Below, piece by piece: positions 41,034 through 49,728 of a stretch of DNA of 55,226 bases. The position numbers were made by a program, and so were the translations under genes. Location of the stretch: NCBI RefSeq assembly GCF_018883605.1, contig NZ_JAHLEM010000070.1, positions 1-55,226 of the forward strand, read 5' to 3'. Positions within the stretch are counted from its first letter, which is position 1. Each line of letters opens with the position of its first letter. The notes below the pieces were generated by a model. The model saw only the letters and a list, made by a program, of their open reading frames with translations, ran no database searches and was not told the DNA's origin. Origin of the DNA: Streptomyces niphimycinicus (lineage in GTDB: Bacteria > Actinomycetota > Actinomycetes > Streptomycetales > Streptomycetaceae).

Positions 41034-42321
41034 CCTGCTCCGGGGCGGTGCCCGTGGCGGCCGGTCCGCCCTCGGTGACGGGCGTGGTCCCGCGCCGGCG
41101 CAGCCGCCGTACGTCCGGGACCGCCAGCACCGCCAGCGTCAGCGCCAGGATCAGCGCCGAACAGCCCCACAGCGACGCCGACCGGCCGAACGTCTCCTCG
41201 GCCGGGCCCGCGAGCGCGGTGGCGACCGGCACCATGGCGACCGAGCCGAACCAGTCGTACGCCGAGACCCGCGACAGCTTGTCCTCGGGGATCTCCTGGT
41301 GCAGCGCGGTCATCCAGGACACCCCGAACACCTCGACCGAGACGCCGACCAGGAACATCACCACGACCAGTGCCGGAATCGCCACCGGGACGGCCAGCGC
41401 GGCGGATGGCAGGGCGAGCGGCAGGATGCTCAAGGAGCCCGCGAGCAGCAGCCGGTGTGGCCGCCAGCGCATCATCAGCAGACCGCCCAGGATGGTGCCC
41501 GCGCCGAACGCCGCGAGCGCGAACCCCCAGGGGCGCGCGCCACCCAGATGCTCCTCGGCGACCAGCGGGCCGAACACCGACTCGGCCGCCCCCACCACCG
41601 CGTTGACGACGGCGAACTGCACGATGATCGACCACAGCCAGGGCCGGGAGATGACCTCGTGCCAGCCCTCGCGCAGATCCCGCAGCATGCCGCCCCCGGG
41701 TTTTCGCCGGGCCACGGCGCTGACGTCGAGCAGGGCGCGCAGGGCGGCCGCGATCGCGAAGGCGGCGGAGTCGACGGCCAGCATCCAGCCGGGGCCGACC
41801 ACCGCGATCAGCGCACCGCCGACCGCCGCCCCGCCGATCTGCGCACCGTTCATGCCCATCCGGAACAGCGCGAAGGCGCGGGCGGCCTGTTCGCCGGTGA
41901 CGCTGGACAGCAGCATGCCCTCGGCGGCGGGGGAGAAGAACGCCTGCCCGGTGCCGCCGAGCGCGGAGAGCACGGCCATCTGCCACAGTCGCGCCTCGCC
42001 GGACAGGACGAGCACGGCGAAGAGAGCCTGCGAGGCGCAGTTGAGGCTGTTGGCGGCGACCATCACCCGGTGGCGGGGCAGCCGGTCCGCCAGCGCGCCG
42101 CCGATCAGCAGGAAGACGACCAGCGGAAGCGTGCGGGCCGCCGCCACGAGCCCGACGTCGCCGCCGTCACCACCCGCCTCCAGCACCGCGAACGCCGCCG
42201 CGATGAGGGCTCCGGCGTTTCCGAGGCCCGTCACCACGGCGGCGGTGGTCAGCAGTGTGTAGTTGCGGCCCGCCCACGCGGGGCGGCGCGGTCGGAGGCG
42301 CGGGGCCGGAGGAGTCGTCAC
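41020..42321 (-). CDS. MFS transporter (efflux type)
   Basis: 433 residues, twelve predicted helices. The between-helix-2-and-3 motif is GGALADRLPRHRVMVAANS, and the middle region LFRMGMNGAQIGGAAVGGAL resembles the enterobactin exporter/MFS_3 branch, which often exports drugs or siderophores. It sits back-to-back with the spermidine-synthase-like gene. The substrate is unknown. Confidence 0.87.
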   Translation of the reverse strand: MTTPPAPRLRPRRPAWAGRNYTLLTTAAVVTGLGNAGALIAAAFAVLEAGGDGGDVGLVAAARTLPLVVFLLIGGALADRLPRHRVMVAANSLNCASQALFAVLVLSGEARLWQMAVLSALGGTGQAFFSPAAEGMLLSSVTGEQAARAFALFRMGMNGAQIGGAAVGGALIAVVGPGWMLAVDSAAFAIAAALRALLDVSAVARRKPGGGMLRDLREGWHEVISRPWLWSIIVQFAVVNAVVGAAESVFGPLVAEEHLGGARPWGFALAAFGAGTILGGLLMMRWRPHRLLLAGSLSILPLALPSAALAVPVAIPALVVVMFLVGVSVEVFGVSWMTALHQEIPEDKLSRVSAYDWFGSVAMVPVATALAGPAEETFGRSASLWGCSALILALTLAVLAVPDVRRLRRRGTTPVTEGGPAATGTAPEQVSPR

Positions 42322-42408
42322 ATCGGGACTATCCCTGGGGGCGGGCCCCGGCGTCCAACCGTATTCCGGCCGCCGTCGGCGGGCGGTCAGACGGTGGTCA
42401 GGCGGTGG

Positions 42409-43599
42409 TCAGGAGACCTCCGACTTCACCGGCCGCAGCGAACTCATGATCTTCTTGATGGTGGAGTCCGGGACCTCTTCCTTGGTTCCCTTGACCGAGT
42501 AGAGGACCCACGTCGCGAAGTCACCGTTGGTGTCCGTGTAGGTCACCGTGACGGACTTGCCGTCGGTGGTGCACTTGTCGGTCTTCTTCACGCCGGTGAC
42601 GGTGGCCGACGCGGTGTAGCCCTTGAGACCGTGGTCGCTGGTGAACTTCTTGGCCTCGGTGACCTTACGGGTCCCGGTCTGGTCCTGGTCGAAGGCGGCG
42701 AAGACCCAGTTCTCGGCCTCGATCTTGGCGGCCGACGCCTTGCTCTTGGCACCCTGCGCACCCTTGGAGCCCGCTCCGGCGGCGTGGCTCTTGTTGACGT
42801 AGCCGTCCTTGTCCTTGACCGAGCAGTAGTCCTTCTTGTACCTGGCCGGAGCGGACATGACAACGAGCGGCTTGCCCTTGTCGTCCTCGAAGCCCGTGCT
42901 CAGCCCCGGCGATTCGACCGTCCACTCCGGGGGGACGTCGAAGGCGTTGTGCCGCTTGGGGCTGACCACCGGCTTCCAGCCGGGTATGACCGCCTTGACG
43001 TCGGTGGCGTCACCGCCGGCGCGCGGGTTGTCCGCACCGCCGCCGGCCGGGTCCTCGGTCGTCGGTTCGTCGGAGGCCGGAACGGACGAGGGGGCGGTGG
43101 ACGTCTTGTCCTTCCCCTTGGACTCGTCACCGCCGCCGCTGTCGTCCTTGCCCAGGACCAGCGCACCGGTGATGGCGGCGGCCGCGACGACCGCGATCGC
43201 CGCGACGATGGCGATGGTCGTCGTCCGCTTCTTGTTGTCGCGCGGCGGCTGCGGCGCGCCGGGCGGGCCGGACGGCGCGCCCCACTGCTGGCCGGTCGGC
43301 TGCGGCGGACCCTGCGGCGGGCCCTGCGGCGGACCCTGAGGTGGGCCGTAATCGGGCTGCTGCGGCTGGCCGTAGCCCGGCTGCTGCCCGTACCCCGGCT
43401 GCTGCGGCTGTCCCGGCTGGCCGGGCTGTCCCGGCTGCTGCTGGGGAGGCTGCTGATAGGGATTCGGCTGCTGGTATCCCGGCTGCTGATACGGGTTGGA
43501 CTGGTCGTATCCCGGCTGCTGGTACCCCGGCTGCTGATAGGGGTTCTGACCTTGCGGGTTGTTCTGCTCGCCCCCGGGCGGCTGCTGTCCTGGCCACAT
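42409..43599 (-). CDS. Single-pass membrane protein with Pro/Gln/Gly/Tyr-rich N terminus
   Basis: 396 residues. The first 120 are repeats of NPYQQPGYQQP and GPPQGPPQGPPQ type, cytoplasmic and disordered; a single helix TTTIAIVAAIAVVAAAAITG follows at about 127-146, then a Ser/Asp/Gly linker and an extracellular domain of about 200 residues with two Cys (DYCSVKD; DKCTTDG) that could form a disulfide. Such proteins are common next to cell-wall genes in actinomycetes. The domain was not recognised further. Confidence 0.75.
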   Translation of the reverse strand: MWPGQQPPGGEQNNPQGQNPYQQPGYQQPGYDQSNPYQQPGYQQPNPYQQPPQQQPGQPGQPGQPQQPGYGQQPGYGQPQQPDYGPPQGPPQGPPQGPPQPTGQQWGAPSGPPGAPQPPRDNKKRTTTIAIVAAIAVVAAAAITGALVLGKDDSGGGDESKGKDKTSTAPSSVPASDEPTTEDPAGGGADNPRAGGDATDVKAVIPGWKPVVSPKRHNAFDVPPEWTVESPGLSTGFEDDKGKPLVVMSAPARYKKDYCSVKDKDGYVNKSHAAGAGSKGAQGAKSKASAAKIEAENWVFAAFDQDQTGTRKVTEAKKFTSDHGLKGYTASATVTGVKKTDKCTTDGKSVTVTYTDTNGDFATWVLYSVKGTKEEVPDSTIKKIMSSLRPVKSEVS

Positions 43600-43717
43600 G
43601 GCGAGTAACGATAGAGGGGGCCGACGACGGCTGCTACGGCTGCCCCGCGAACCGCCCTACGGCTGTCCCGCGAACCGCCCCTTCCACCGTTTGCTACTGG
43701 GTGGTAACTTCCGTGGC

Positions 43718-44170
43718 ATGTCAGAAACCCAGCCTTCCGTCGGTGAGATGCTCGCCGCCACGGTTCCCATGGTGCGCACCCTGAACCTGGAGTTCCTCGA
43801 GGCGTCGCCCGAGCGCGCGGTGCTGCGCCTGCCGGACCAGCCCGACTTCCACAACCACGTCGGCGGCCCCCACGCGGGCGCGATGTTCACCCTGGCCGAG
43901 TCCGCGAGCGGCGCGATCGTGCTGGCGGCGTTCGGCGATCAGCTCGGCCGTGCCGTGCCGCTGGCCGTGCGCGCCGAGATCGGCTACAAGAAGCTCGCCA
44001 AGGGTCCCGTCACCGCGACCGCCACCCTCGGCCGGACCGCCGCCGAGGTGGTCGCCGAGCTGGACGCGGGAAAGCGCCCCGAATTCCCGGTGAACATCGC
44101 GATCACCCGGGAGGACGGCGCGGCCACGGGCGAGATGTCCATCGTATGGACGCTACGCCCTCAGTCCTGA
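43718..44170 (+). CDS. Hotdog-fold thioesterase (PaaI-like / DUF4442)
   Basis: 150 residues. The hotdog core is FHNHVGGPHAGAMFTLAESA, with the acidic residue on the central helix, and the strands VRAEIGYKKLAKGPVTATAT and VNIAITREDGAATGEMSIVW. The NHVGGPHAGA loop suggests DUF4442, related to acyl-CoA thioesterases. It starts at ATG 43718 with the preceding gene divergent, so it has its own promoter. Confidence 0.85.
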   Translation: MSETQPSVGEMLAATVPMVRTLNLEFLEASPERAVLRLPDQPDFHNHVGGPHAGAMFTLAESASGAIVLAAFGDQLGRAVPLAVRAEIGYKKLAKGPVTATATLGRTAAEVVAELDAGKRPEFPVNIAITREDGAATGEMSIVWTLRPQS

Positions 44171-44320
44171 GCGGTCATCCCTTCGCCGGAGTCGACGCGG
44201 GCGGGAGCACGACCTGGGGATGATGGCGACCGCGCGCCGATTGAGTAGTCTTCCCGGGGTGTGCCGCGCTCCCGTTCGGCGCACGCCGGGAAGCGATCGC
44301 CACATGGGGAGGAACCGGCG

Positions 44321-44992
44321 TTGCATATCGAGGAATGGCTTGAGACCGTACCCGCGGTCAGCGTGTATCTGCTGGTGGGTCTCGTCATCGGCCTGGAGAG
44401 CCTGGGAATCCCGCTTCCCGGTGAGATCGTCCTCGTCAGCGCGACGCTGCTGGCGGCCTCGCAGGACCACATCAACCCCTACGTCCTCGGCGCCAGCGCC
44501 ATCGCGGGCGCGGTGATCGGCGACTCCATCGGCTATCTCATCGGCCGCAAGGGCGGACAGCCACTCCTCACCTGGCTGGGCCGTAAATTCCCGAAGCATT
44601 TCAGCGCCGAACATGTGGCGACCGCCGAGCGCTCCTTCCAGAAGTGGGGCATGTGGGCGGTCTTCGTCGGCCGCTTCATCGCGCTGCTGCGTATCTTCGC
44701 GGGCCCGCTCGCGGGTGTGCTTCAGATGCCGTACTGGAAGTTCCTCATCGCCAATGTGCTCGGCGGCATCATCTGGGCCGGTGGCACCACGGCGGTCATC
44801 TACTCCGTGGGCAAGGTCGCCGAGGACTGGCTCAAGCGCTTCTCCTGGCTCGGGCTCGTACTGGCCCTGCTCTTCGGGCTCGGCTCGATGCTCGTCATGA
44901 AGTGGCGCTCCAAGAAGGCCAAGCCCGCAACGGTCACGGCGGCCGACTCCGAGACGGCCGAGCCGCCGCAGCCGGTCCCGGCCGGCGACTAG
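44321..44992 (+). CDS. DedA family membrane protein
   Basis: 223 residues. TTG is the start: GGGGAGGAA ends 7 bases upstream and no ATG or GTG in frame is better. The core GLESLGIPLPGEIVLVSATL, GDSIGYLIGRKGGQPLL and FVGRFIALLRIFAGPLAGVL with its Arg pairs is the DedA signature. Proteins of this family keep membrane potential and flip undecaprenyl phosphate. The C terminus is short and charged. A 36-base tandem repeat follows. Confidence 0.9.
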   Translation: MHIEEWLETVPAVSVYLLVGLVIGLESLGIPLPGEIVLVSATLLAASQDHINPYVLGASAIAGAVIGDSIGYLIGRKGGQPLLTWLGRKFPKHFSAEHVATAERSFQKWGMWAVFVGRFIALLRIFAGPLAGVLQMPYWKFLIANVLGGIIWAGGTTAVIYSVGKVAEDWLKRFSWLGLVLALLFGLGSMLVMKWRSKKAKPATVTAADSETAEPPQPVPAGD

Positions 44993-45000
44993 GACGGCCC

Positions 45001-45094
45001 CGCCGGTCGAAGAGATCCGGCGACCAGAGCGGCCCCCGCCGGTCGAAGCGATCCGGCGACCAGGACGGCTGCCGCCGGTCGAAGCGATCGGACC
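45001..45094. repeat. 36-base tandem repeat, 2.6 copies
   Basis: Unit begins CGCCGGTCGAAGCGATCCGG and continues CGACCAGGACGGC. Copies start at 45001, 45037 and 45073, with a partial, diverged copy at the end of the DedA gene. Each unit can fold through GCCGG/CCGGC. It may act as a transcription stop between dedA and the carbonic anhydrase gene. Confidence 0.75.
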
Positions 45095-45139
45095 GGCCAG
45101 GGCGAGGAACATGAACGGGACGACCAGGTGGGAGCAACG

Positions 45140-45673
45140 GTGCACGACGCCTTGATCATGGGAATCGGCGGCAAGGAGCCACAGATCGCCCCCGAGGCGT
45201 TCGTCGCCCCCACCTCGGTGGTGATCGGCGAGGTCGTGCTGGCCGCGGGATCGAGCCTCTGGTACCAGGCGGTGCTACGGGGCGACGGCGGCCCCATCGT
45301 CATCGGCGCCGACAGCAATATCCAGGACAACTGCACGGTGCACGTCGACCCCGGATTCCCCGTCTCGATCGGCGAGCGGGTCTCCGTCGGGCACAACGCG
45401 GTCGTGCACGGCTGCACGGTCGAGGACGATGTGCTGATCGGCATGGGGGCCACGGTCCTCAACGGCGCCCGGGTCGGTGCCGGATCGCTGGTCGCCGCCC
45501 AGGCCCTGGTGCTGCAGGGGATGGAGATACCCCCCGGCTCCCTGGTGGCCGGAGTGCCGGCGAAGGTCAAGCGCGCCCTCACCGACGAGGAACGGGAAGG
45601 CATCAAGCTCAACGCCCAGGTGTACGCGGACCGGGCGCAGCAGTACCGGGAAGCGCTCAGAGGCGGCGAATAG
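45140..45673 (+). CDS. Gamma-carbonic anhydrase family protein
   Basis: 177 residues forming a left-handed beta-helix: hexapeptide repeats run from AFVAPTSVVIGEVVLAAGSS to LVAAQALVLQGMEIPPGSLV. The zinc ligands are three His: His in NCTVHVDPGF, and two in VGHNAVVHGCTVED. RGDGGPIVIG and the Gln-Asp (NIQDN) near the active site are conserved. GTG 45140 with GGGAG five bases upstream is chosen; GTG 45128 is the alternative. Confidence 0.88.
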   Translation: MHDALIMGIGGKEPQIAPEAFVAPTSVVIGEVVLAAGSSLWYQAVLRGDGGPIVIGADSNIQDNCTVHVDPGFPVSIGERVSVGHNAVVHGCTVEDDVLIGMGATVLNGARVGAGSLVAAQALVLQGMEIPPGSLVAGVPAKVKRALTDEEREGIKLNAQVYADRAQQYREALRGGE

Positions 45674-45687
45674 CTCGATGTGATCGG

Positions 45688-46389
45688 ATGGTGGTCATGG
45701 ACTGGGAAGCCTTCGCCGAGCACATGGCCACCATGGCGCGGGACCTGCTGGCGCAGGTATCCGTGGAGGCCACTCTCGAGCGGATCTCCGAGTACGCGGT
45801 GGACATCGTGGACGGCTGCGACGCGGCCGGCATTCTGATGCTCCACGGCAAGCGGGCCGAGTCCCTCGCCCCCACCGACGGTCTGGTGGTCCGCTCCGAC
45901 CGGCTTCAGGAGCGGCTCGGCGAGGGGCCCTGCTACGACGCCGCCCGGCGGCTGGGCGGTGAGCGGGTCTTCCGGATCAGGGACTTCACCCAGCCCGAGG
46001 AGCGCTGGCCGGCCTTCGTCTGCCAGGCACGCGACCTCGGCATCGGCAGCATGATGGGATTCCTGCTCTACACCGAGCAGGAGGACCTCGGCGCCCTGAA
46101 CCTCTACTCGGCGCGCCCCGCCGCCTTCACCAAGGCCAGCGAGACGGCCGGCTGGCTGCTCGCCTCGCACGCCGCGGTCGCCTTCTCCAGCGCCCGTACC
46201 GCAGACCAGCTCCAACGGGCGATCGAGACCCGGCACACCATCGGGGAGGCCATGGGCATCCTCATGGAACGGCTGAAGATCACCGAGGATGACGCCTTCG
46301 CGCTGATGCGGCGGGTGTCCCAGGAGCGGAACGTCAAGCTGCGCGACCTCGCCCGGCAGATCTGCGAGAGCGGCGGTATCGACGGCTGA
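45688..46389 (+). CDS. GAF-ANTAR domain transcription antitermination regulator
   Basis: 233 residues. A GAF sensor domain spans about 20-165 (VEATLERISEYAVDIVDGCD ... LGALNLYSARPAAF), followed by the ANTAR RNA-binding three-helix unit QLQRAIETRHTIGEAMGILM, ITEDDAFALMRRVSQERNVK and LRDLARQICESGG. ANTAR proteins bind paired hexaloop hairpins in leader RNAs to prevent termination. An ATG at 45697 is equally possible as start. The target RNA is not evident nearby. Confidence 0.92.
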   Translation: MVVMDWEAFAEHMATMARDLLAQVSVEATLERISEYAVDIVDGCDAAGILMLHGKRAESLAPTDGLVVRSDRLQERLGEGPCYDAARRLGGERVFRIRDFTQPEERWPAFVCQARDLGIGSMMGFLLYTEQEDLGALNLYSARPAAFTKASETAGWLLASHAAVAFSSARTADQLQRAIETRHTIGEAMGILMERLKITEDDAFALMRRVSQERNVKLRDLARQICESGGIDG

Positions 46390-46613
46390 CGGGCGGTGCG
46401 ACGGCTGACGCATCGGGACGGGCGGTATGCGGTATCGACGGCTGACGCATCGGCCGGAGCCGACGCATCAGCCGAACGGCTCTTCCGACCCGTGGTCTGG
46501 ACCGGAGGGGCCTGGCCACCGAGTTCCCCCGGGGGTACGCCGACGGCTTGCGGGGCGGGTACCCGGCCCGCCGGGTGCGACACCCTCATCCGTCCACCCT
46601 CATCCGTCCACCC
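46390..46613. repeat. Intergenic short tandem repeats
   Basis: 224 bases. They contain repeated GACGGCTGACGCATCGG-type units (46395-46475) and three direct copies of a 14-base unit CACCCTCATCCGTC (46581-46622), the last running into the mycoredoxin stop region. No gene. Confidence 0.55.
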
Positions 46614-46898
46614 TCATCCGTCCTTGGACAGGACGTGCGGGGCGTGGGTCCTGACCGCCTCCATCAGCTCGCCCATCGACGGGTTCACCATGGGCCGGCC
46701 GGCCACCGTCACGGTCGGCACGGTCTCGTTCCCGTCCGCGACCGATCGGACGAACGCGGCCGCCTCCGGATCCCGCCAGATGTTCACCTCGGTGTGCCGC
46801 AGCTTGGCGAGGCGCAGCCGCGTACGCAGGTGCATGCAGAACGGGCACAGCGGCCGCCAGTACACCACCACTCCGTCTTGGTCCTCACGGTCCGCCAT
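46614..46898 (-). CDS. Mycoredoxin (glutaredoxin-like)
   Basis: 94 residues. The redox site is CPFC in VVVYWRPLCPFCMHLRTRL; TVPTVTVAGRPMVNPSM supplies the cis-Pro and mycothiol/glutathione-binding loop. Mycoredoxins reduce mycothiol mixed disulfides in actinobacteria. ATG 46898 (MADREDQDG) is the family start. It overlaps the end of the CtaG-like gene by 14 bases, so the three minus-strand genes from 48335 down are probably one operon. Confidence 0.9.
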   Translation of the reverse strand: MADREDQDGVVVYWRPLCPFCMHLRTRLRLAKLRHTEVNIWRDPEAAAFVRSVADGNETVPTVTVAGRPMVNPSMGELMEAVRTHAPHVLSKDG

Positions 46899-47778
46899 CA
46901 CGAATCCCCTCGTCGAGCCGCCCGGTCGGGCGCCGCACCGAGCGTAGCCGTGTCCCGTACCCACTCCGAGGGGTCCGTACGGGGCGCCAGGTGGTGACGA
47001 GGGCCGCGGCCAGCAGCAGTTCGGCGACGTCGCCGCCGTAGTACATGATCTCCGCGCCGCCCTGGACCTCGGCGATCGGGGCGTGGACCTCGACCCAGAA
47101 GCCCCCGTACATCAGTTGGGCGATGGTGGCGTGGGCCGCGATGGCGAGGCCGAGGACCACCAGCCGGGCCGGCACACCGGGCCGGGCGGGGGCCGGGTCG
47201 GGACCGGCGATGACATACGCGAACAGCCAGCCGGAGAGCAGGAAATGGGCGTGCGTAAGCCAGTGCCACCCGGGTCGGCCCATGGCGGTGTCGTAGAGGG
47301 GGGTGAAGTACAGCAGCACCAGCCCGCCGGTGGTCAGCAGCAGGGCGGTGACGGGGTGGGCGAGCAGCCGCGCGGGGTGGGAGCGCAGCACGGCGGTCAG
47401 CCGTCGACCCCGGTGCGAGGGCAGGACGCGCAGCAGCAGGGTGACCGGGGCCGCGAGCACCAGCGCGAGGGGTGCGTACATCCCGAGCAGCAGATGCTGG
47501 GCCATATGGCCGCGGAAGTCCCGATGGGCGAACGGTGCGAGTGGGGGAAGCAGCGCCACGGCCATGAGAACGAGCCCGGCCGCGAAGCTCATCGATCGCG
47601 TGGGCGGCCAGCCCTGGGCGGGGTTGCGGCGACGGACGCGGCGGACGGCCAGTGCGTAGGCGGCGGCACACACCAGCAGGGCGAGGACCGGCAGCCATAC
47701 GTCCAGGGGGCCGCCGCCCCCGCTACCCCCACCGCCCCCGCCGTGCGTATGGGCGGGGTGCGCCGTGCCGCCACCCAT
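46885..47778 (-). CDS. CtaG/Caa3-type cytochrome oxidase assembly membrane protein
   Basis: 297 residues, multiple helices. After a Gly/His-rich start (HPAHTHGGGGGGSGGGG), the core has FRGHMAQHLLLGMYAPLALV, TLLLRVLP, WHWLTHAHFLLSGWLFAYVI and AEIMYYGGDVAELLLAAALV, with conserved His residues suited to copper handling. The family is linked to copper insertion into cytochrome c oxidase. Its ATG overlaps the stop of the DUF2243 gene (ATGA). Confidence 0.85.
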   Translation of the reverse strand: MGGGTAHPAHTHGGGGGGSGGGGPLDVWLPVLALLVCAAAYALAVRRVRRRNPAQGWPPTRSMSFAAGLVLMAVALLPPLAPFAHRDFRGHMAQHLLLGMYAPLALVLAAPVTLLLRVLPSHRGRRLTAVLRSHPARLLAHPVTALLLTTGGLVLLYFTPLYDTAMGRPGWHWLTHAHFLLSGWLFAYVIAGPDPAPARPGVPARLVVLGLAIAAHATIAQLMYGGFWVEVHAPIAEVQGGAEIMYYGGDVAELLLAAALVTTWRPVRTPRSGYGTRLRSVRRPTGRLDEGIRDGGP

Positions 47779-48335
47779 CACACGTGTCCGGTGGCGCGGG
47801 GCGCCTCGGGGTCGGGGGCCGCCCCGCCGCGTTGCAGCAGATGGCCACCGGCCACCAGAAGGGCGCCCAGGATCAGGAAACCGGCGTCCCACCACGGCTG
47901 CTCCGGGCCGGTGCGGACATGGTGGATGCCGAGGATCTGGTGATCCAGCACCCCCTCGACCAGGTTGAACAGGCCCCAGCCGACCAGGATCCAGCCCCAT
48001 AGGACGCGCGAGCCCCACACCCGGCGGCGGTCGTGGGTGACCCGGGCGTAGAGCAGGGCCAGCCCCAGCAGGACCGCGATCCAGCACACGGCGTGGAAGA
48101 TCCCGTCCCACACGGTGTTCATCTCCAGCCCGGAGACGGTGTGCGGGTTGTAGTACCTGACCCCGATGCGGTCGTGATTGGTGCTGCTGAGCATGTGATG
48201 CCACTGAAGCAGTTGGTGCAGCAGGATCCCGTCGAGGAATCCGCCGAGCCCCACGCCCAGCACGATCCCCGGCAGCCGGATGGTGTGCGGTGTGGGCAGA
48301 CCGGCCCGGGTTTCGTCCGCCGTGGTGGCCATCAC
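47778..48335 (-). CDS. DUF2243 membrane protein
   Basis: 185 residues with four predicted helices. The signature GGFLDGILLHQLLQWHHMLS and LFNLVEGVLDHQILGIHHVR, rich in intramembrane His, identifies DUF2243. The gene is regularly next to CtaG-like genes, as here, which hints at haem or copper handling. ATG 48332 is an alternative start. First gene of the three-gene minus operon. Confidence 0.88.
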   Translation of the reverse strand: MMATTADETRAGLPTPHTIRLPGIVLGVGLGGFLDGILLHQLLQWHHMLSSTNHDRIGVRYYNPHTVSGLEMNTVWDGIFHAVCWIAVLLGLALLYARVTHDRRRVWGSRVLWGWILVGWGLFNLVEGVLDHQILGIHHVRTGPEQPWWDAGFLILGALLVAGGHLLQRGGAAPDPEAPRATGHV

Positions 48336-48726
48336 CGCTCTCCGTCCTGACGACAGTCCTGACGACGGTCCTGACGGCAGGGTGTTCCCGCGCGCCCGTC
48401 GCCACCACGGCTTCCCGGCCGGACGCGCTTCGTCACCGGTCCGCGCCGTCTTTCCGCCATACGCCGAGCCGGGGCGGGGTGGGGCGAGCCCGGATGGGGG
48501 CGGGCGGCGTGGGCTCAGTGGGGCCGGGGTGGGGCGGGGTGGCGTGGCGTGGGCTTGGCCGAGCCGAGCGGGAGCGGGCCGAGCCGAGTCGAGCCGGGCT
48601 GGGGCGGGGTGGCGTGGGCTCAGCGGGGCCGGGGCGGGGCGGAACGGTGCAGGCTCAGCCGAGCCGGAGCGGGGTGGGCTCAGCCGGGCTGAGCCAGTTC
48701 AAGGTGAAGCCGGGGCGGGTCGTCCG
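48336..48726. repeat. Gene-free, low-complexity GC-rich repeats
   Basis: 391 bases. A 12-base unit TCCTGACGACGG repeats three times at 48345-48381; from about 48480 to 48715 the DNA is a degenerate minisatellite of GGGCTCAGC, GAGCCGAGC and GGGGCGGGGTGGC blocks. No protein-like frame survives on either strand. Confidence 0.6.
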
Positions 48727-49500
48727 TCAGGCGGCGGTGACGGTGAACAGCCCGCCGTCCGGGTCGCGCAGGATCGCCTGACGGCCCGTGGGGGAGGCGG
48801 TCGGCGCGAGGGCGACGGTGCCTCCGGCGGCGCGGGCCGCCGCCACCGCGGCCGTCACATCGGGGACGCGGAAGTGGACGTACCAGCGCGGCCGGACCTC
48901 CGGGTCGGGGGCCTGCTCGACGGCGCCGCCGTGGACCACAGCCAGCTTGCGCCCCGCCTCGCGCACGATCACCTCGTCGTTCTCGTACTCGATCGAGCAG
49001 TCGCCCGCGGGGGACGCCCAGCCGAAGACCTCGCCGTAGAAGAGGGCGGCCGCGAACGCGTCACGGGTGCGCAGCTCCAGCCAGGGCGGGGCGCCGTCCG
49101 GGCCCGAAGGCCAGCCGGGCAGCGCCTCGCCCGCCCAGAAGCCGAAGACGGCGCCGTCGCGGTCGGCGGCCAGCGCGGCGCGGCGGCCCGGGCCGAAGGG
49201 GAGCGGGCCGACACCGACGGTGCCGCCCCGCTCATGGATCCGTGCCGCGGTGGCGTCCGCGTCCGCCACGGCGAAGAACGGCGTCCAGGCGGCCGCGCTC
49301 CTGAGGCTGCTCGCGAGTGCTCGGACCCCGGCCACCGGAGCGCCGCCGAACAGCGCCGTACGGAACTCCTCACCCCGCCCGGTGGGACGCCAGGTCCATC
49401 CGAGCACCGCGGTGTAGAACTCCTGCGCCGCCTGGAGGCTGGGGGCGGCGAGACTCACCCAGCAGGGGAATCCCGGCCGTGCGTGGCCGATCGGCTGCAT
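48727..49500 (-). CDS. VOC family protein with two glyoxalase-like domains
   Basis: 257 residues. Two beta-alpha-beta-beta-beta repeats: CWVSLAAPSLQAAQEFYTAV for the first and WLELRTRDAFAAALFYGEVF for the second, each ending in a DRDG/DPDGGLFTV strand. This is the layout of 27 kDa antigen/CFP30B-type and bleomycin-resistance-like VOC proteins of actinobacteria. Metal ligands are incomplete, so enzyme activity is uncertain. ATG 49500 (MQPIGHARPG) is preferred to the ATG three codons upstream. Confidence 0.85.
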   Translation of the reverse strand: MQPIGHARPGFPCWVSLAAPSLQAAQEFYTAVLGWTWRPTGRGEEFRTALFGGAPVAGVRALASSLRSAAAWTPFFAVADADATAARIHERGGTVGVGPLPFGPGRRAALAADRDGAVFGFWAGEALPGWPSGPDGAPPWLELRTRDAFAAALFYGEVFGWASPAGDCSIEYENDEVIVREAGRKLAVVHGGAVEQAPDPEVRPRWYVHFRVPDVTAAVAAARAAGGTVALAPTASPTGRQAILRDPDGGLFTVTAA

Positions 49501-49728
49501 GGGCACCACTCCTCACACTCCGCCCCGACACCACCGCGGGGACTGGAGCGGTGTACCCCGACGGCGGGGTGCTATGCCCTCTCCACGGCCGAGGAAGCGG
49601 CCGAGGCGCGGGGCGCGGGGCCAGGCGTCCGGGGTGATGTCATGCCAGATGTTCCGGGCCCGGATCAGCAGGGTGCCCAGGACAGCGGTCCGTGGTCCGC
49701 AGTCCGCGGTCCGCAGTCCGCGGCCCGC

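Noticed and set aside
41299..43608. 769-codon plus-strand frame over the MFS and membrane protein genes
   Set aside because: Antisense shadow of two well-supported minus genes; low-complexity Arg/Gly/Gln/Asp composition.
47779..48408. N-terminal extension of the CtaG-like frame up to 48408
   Set aside because: It overlaps the DUF2243 gene in another frame and is Arg/Pro/His-rich; the CtaG-like protein starts at 47778.
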